Assembly: GCA_946002345.1 (NCBI GenBank)
Contig: CAMFZA010000085.1
Location: forward strand, 1 to 7,103
Source of the DNA: an uncultured Phascolarctobacterium sp.
GTDB lineage: Bacteria > Bacillota > Negativicutes > Acidaminococcales > Acidaminococcaceae
Length of the DNA: 7,103 nucleotides
Direction of reading: 5' to 3'
Both the position numbers and the translations under genes were made by a program. A model generated the notes under the pieces. That model did not search any database, had not been told where the DNA came from, and saw only the letters and a list, made by a program, of their open reading frames with translations. Of this stretch, positions 5,217 through 7,103 are shown piece after piece; the stretch's first letter is position 1; the number at the start of each line of letters is the position of its first letter.

Positions 5217-6803
5217 TTAGCCTTCGCAGTTAATCAGTTTTACGTCCAAAATGCCGTCGATACCACGTAGCTGCAGCATGATGTCATTGGGAATATCATC
5301 GCCAACGGCAATCGCCATAATGTTGGTGTCGGATTTAGGAGTGCTGCCAACCTGCATGCTGTTGATGTTGATGCCGGCCTTGCCCAAAATAGTAGCCATT
5401 TGGCCAATCATGTTGGGACGGTTGATATGGGGCGCCAGGAGCAGGTAGCCCTCGGGCTTGAAGTCAATATAGTATTGGTCAATTTGCACGATTTTCGGAG
5501 TTTTACCATCGAACAGGGTACCTTCGATTTTATGAGTGCCCTTGGCAGTGGTAATGCGCACGTTGATGGCAGTGGAGAAGTAGCCGGGCTTATTAGCCTT
5601 TACTTCCTTGACCTCAATGTTGCGTTTTTTCGCTATGCCAGGAGCGTTGACGAAGTTAACGCTTTCTTGGAGAATGGGGTTCAAAAGACCCTTTAAGAAG
5701 GCGGTGGTTAAGGCTTGCGTTTCAGTTTCAGCTAGCGCACCTGTATATTCAACCTCTACCTTGGTGATAGGGCCATCAGCCAAGTAAATGCCCACAGTAC
5801 CCATGCGCTCAGCCAGACCAAAATAAGGCTTGATGATCTCAGCTACACTCTTGGGAATGGGAGCCATGTTGACAGCAGTCATAACCGGACGACCTTCCAG
5901 TGCATCAATAACGCCATAAGCAACATCCACAGCAACGCCAATTTGTGCTTCTTCGGTGGAAGCGCCTAAGTGAGGAGTTTGCACCACGTTGAACAGACCC
6001 AGGAAGGGATTATTCTCTTTAGTTAGGGGCTCGGAGGGATAAACGTCGATGGCTGCACCGGCAATTTTACCGGATTTGATGCCGTCAGCAATGGCCTGAT
6101 GGTCGCTGCAGCCGCCGCGAGCGCAGTTGACAATACGCACGCCGTCCTTCATTTTGGCAATGGTTTCGGCGTTGATCATATGCTCAGTTTCCTTGGTCAG
6201 GGGGGTATGAATGGTGATATAGTCGGAGCGTTTGAGCAGGGTGTCCAAATCTACCAGCTCTACGCCAATTTGACGGGCACGCTCTTCGGAGATGTAGGGG
6301 TCATAGCCGATGGTGGTCATTTCCATCCCCTGCATACGCTTGGCAACGCGGCTACCGATGCGGCCTACGCCGATGATGCCCAGAGTACGCCCCTGTACTT
6401 GGATGCCGGTGAAGGATTTGCGGTCCCATTTGCCTTCTTGGATGGATTGATGAGCTTGGGGGATATGGCGGGTCATAGCCATGAGCATGGCTACGGTGTG
6501 TTCGGTAGCAGCCATGGTGTTGCCTTCGGGGGTATTCAGAACAACGATGCCCTTGGCGGTGGCGGCAGGGATGTCGATATTGTCGACGCCAACGCCGGCG
6601 CGGCCGATAACTTTGAGGCGGGTGCTAGCTTCGATTACTTCTTTGGTGACGCGGGTGAGGGAGCGGGTTACGAGACCGTCATAGTTATTGATAACCTTGA
6701 TGAGCTCGGCTGGCTCCATATTGGGCATTACATCCACATCAAAATGTTCGCGCAGCAGGGCCACGCCTTTTTCACTAATATCATTACTTACGAATACTTT
6801 CAT
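5217..6803 (-). CDS. serA: D-3-phosphoglycerate dehydrogenase (serine biosynthesis)
   Basis: A cytosolic NAD-dependent enzyme that oxidises 3-phosphoglycerate to 3-phosphohydroxypyruvate, the first step of the phosphorylated serine pathway. The length of 528 residues matches the long form with an extra intervening domain. The N-terminal substrate-binding part includes GRAGVGVDNID (68-78). The Rossmann motif GVGRIG is at 145-150, and Asp168 of GYDPY follows the next strand. Arg229 (NCARGG), Glu258 (PSEP) and His278 (TPHLGAST) form the expected catalytic set. An intervening allosteric-substrate-binding-type domain spans about 315-445. A C-terminal ACT domain (about 452-528, with HINRPNMIG) suggests feedback control by serine. 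The segment after ARGG reads CSDHQAI, where relatives usually have a hydrophobic pair, Asp and Glu. The gene is first in a leftward pair with the phosphatase, and a foldback element lies 36 bases upstream. Confidence 0.97.
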   Translation of the reverse strand: MKVFVSNDISEKGVALLREHFDVDVMPNMEPAELIKVINNYDGLVTRSLTRVTKEVIEASTRLKVIGRAGVGVDNIDIPAATAKGIVVLNTPEGNTMAATEHTVAMLMAMTRHIPQAHQSIQEGKWDRKSFTGIQVQGRTLGIIGVGRIGSRVAKRMQGMEMTTIGYDPYISEERARQIGVELVDLDTLLKRSDYITIHTPLTKETEHMINAETIAKMKDGVRIVNCARGGCSDHQAIADGIKSGKIAGAAIDVYPSEPLTKENNPFLGLFNVVQTPHLGASTEEAQIGVAVDVAYGVIDALEGRPVMTAVNMAPIPKSVAEIIKPYFGLAERMGTVGIYLADGPITKVEVEYTGALAETETQALTTAFLKGLLNPILQESVNFVNAPGIAKKRNIEVKEVKANKPGYFSTAINVRITTAKGTHKIEGTLFDGKTPKIVQIDQYYIDFKPEGYLLLAPHINRPNMIGQMATILGKAGININSMQVGSTPKSDTNIMAIAVGDDIPNDIMLQLRGIDGILDVKLINCEG

Positions 6804-6811
6804 TGGATTTT

Positions 6812-6818
6812 CCTCCTT
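6812..6818 (-). promoter_or_regulatory. Ribosome binding site of serA
   Basis: On the minus strand AAGGAGG lies eight bases before the ATG at 6803, a near-ideal match and spacing. It fixes the start codon. No clear -10/-35 promoter pair is visible in the 36 bases between this gene and the foldback, so the promoter may lie in or beyond the element. Confidence 0.9.
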
Positions 6819-6839
6819 GTAATTGTTGCAATAAGAATT

Positions 6840-7101
6840 GAAATTCGTAATAAGTAATCATCATGCTCGCGGTGATTTTTCGAAATTGTTATTGTGTAAG
6901 TGCCGCTTACATAGTAGAGTTCGCAAATGAAGATGTCCTCTTGGAAGCTAGACGCAAATTTCGTGGGGTCCAATTGACCTCTGCGGGGTACTATTTGTCT
7001 CGCAAAACAATACATGTTTTCGAACCCTTGAGGCCATTGTACCAAGCCACTCATTTGCTAAAAATCAAAGCTCGCCTGCTGATTACTCATTACTCAATTT
7101 C
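6840..7101 (-). mobile_element. 262-bp nested foldback (MITE-like) element, copy C
   Basis: On the minus strand this repeats the copy-B foldback. The terminal arms are about 6840-6865 and 7075-7101 (GAAATTCGTAATAAG against CTCATTACTCAATTTC). Inner stems recur: TGATTTTT (6873-6880) with AAAAATCA (7060-7067); GCAAAT (6954-6959) with ATTTGC (7053-7058); GTGG (6963-6966) with CCAC (7047-7050); GGTCCAAT (6967-6974) with ATTGTACC (7036-7043), one mismatch. About 70 bases at 6881-6950 are extra relative to copy B and contain TGTAAG-TGCCG-CTTACA. The right composite module is absent on the serA side; the other flank is beyond the window. No gene lies in this stretch. Confidence 0.75.
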
Positions 7102-7103
7102 AG

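Noticed and set aside
6099..6857. Long plus-strand open frame of 252 codons opposite serA
   Set aside because: It is the antisense shadow of a strongly recognisable serA, has low-complexity Gly/Ala/His composition, and shows no family motifs.
6800..7054. Minus-strand frame of 84 codons overlapping the serA start
   Set aside because: It lies in foldback copy C, overlaps the real serA ribosome binding site and start, and its sequence is explained by the repeat.

Overview
The window carries four protein-coding genes separated by unusually elaborate non-coding repeats. The gene style (AAGGAG-type ribosome binding sites, ATG starts, a long SerA with a C-terminal ACT domain, a Uup-type ABC-F protein, a NorM-type MATE exporter) fits a Firmicutes-type bacterium. 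A gut member of the Negativicutes is my guess from general resemblance only; nothing in the window proves it. I see no tRNA, rRNA, CRISPR, phage or transposase gene.

Layout. Positions 1-420 are the right-hand part of a composite repeat (copy A). It is followed by a rightward pair: an ABC-F ATPase (468-2366) and a MATE exporter (2449-3795), separated by 82 bases that hold a GC-rich hairpin. Positions 3793-4445 are a complete composite repeat (copy B) bounded by short inverted repeats; its left end overlaps the MATE stop codon. A bidirectional terminator (4453-4485) follows. A leftward pair then occupies 4497-6803: serA (3-phosphoglycerate dehydrogenase) is upstream and a histidine phosphatase is downstream of it. 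A third, free-standing foldback element (copy C, 6840-7101) lies in reverse orientation 36 bases upstream of the serA start.

The most unusual content is the repeat system. Its middle module is a nested foldback with long terminal inverted repeats, present three times at different sizes (57, 196 and 262 bp). Several paired positions differ between copies in a compensatory way, so the fold itself appears to be kept. In A and B the foldback sits at the same place inside the larger composite. In C at least the right-hand composite module is absent, so the foldback can exist without it. The right-hand composite module is about 87% identical between A and B by hand count and has its own long-range stem.

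Working together: SerA makes the first committed step of serine synthesis, and the co-oriented histidine phosphatase is a plausible, unproven candidate for the phosphoserine phosphatase step. The ABC-F and MATE genes are probably co-transcribed, acting on ribosome or DNA maintenance and on solute export respectively; no direct functional link is visible.
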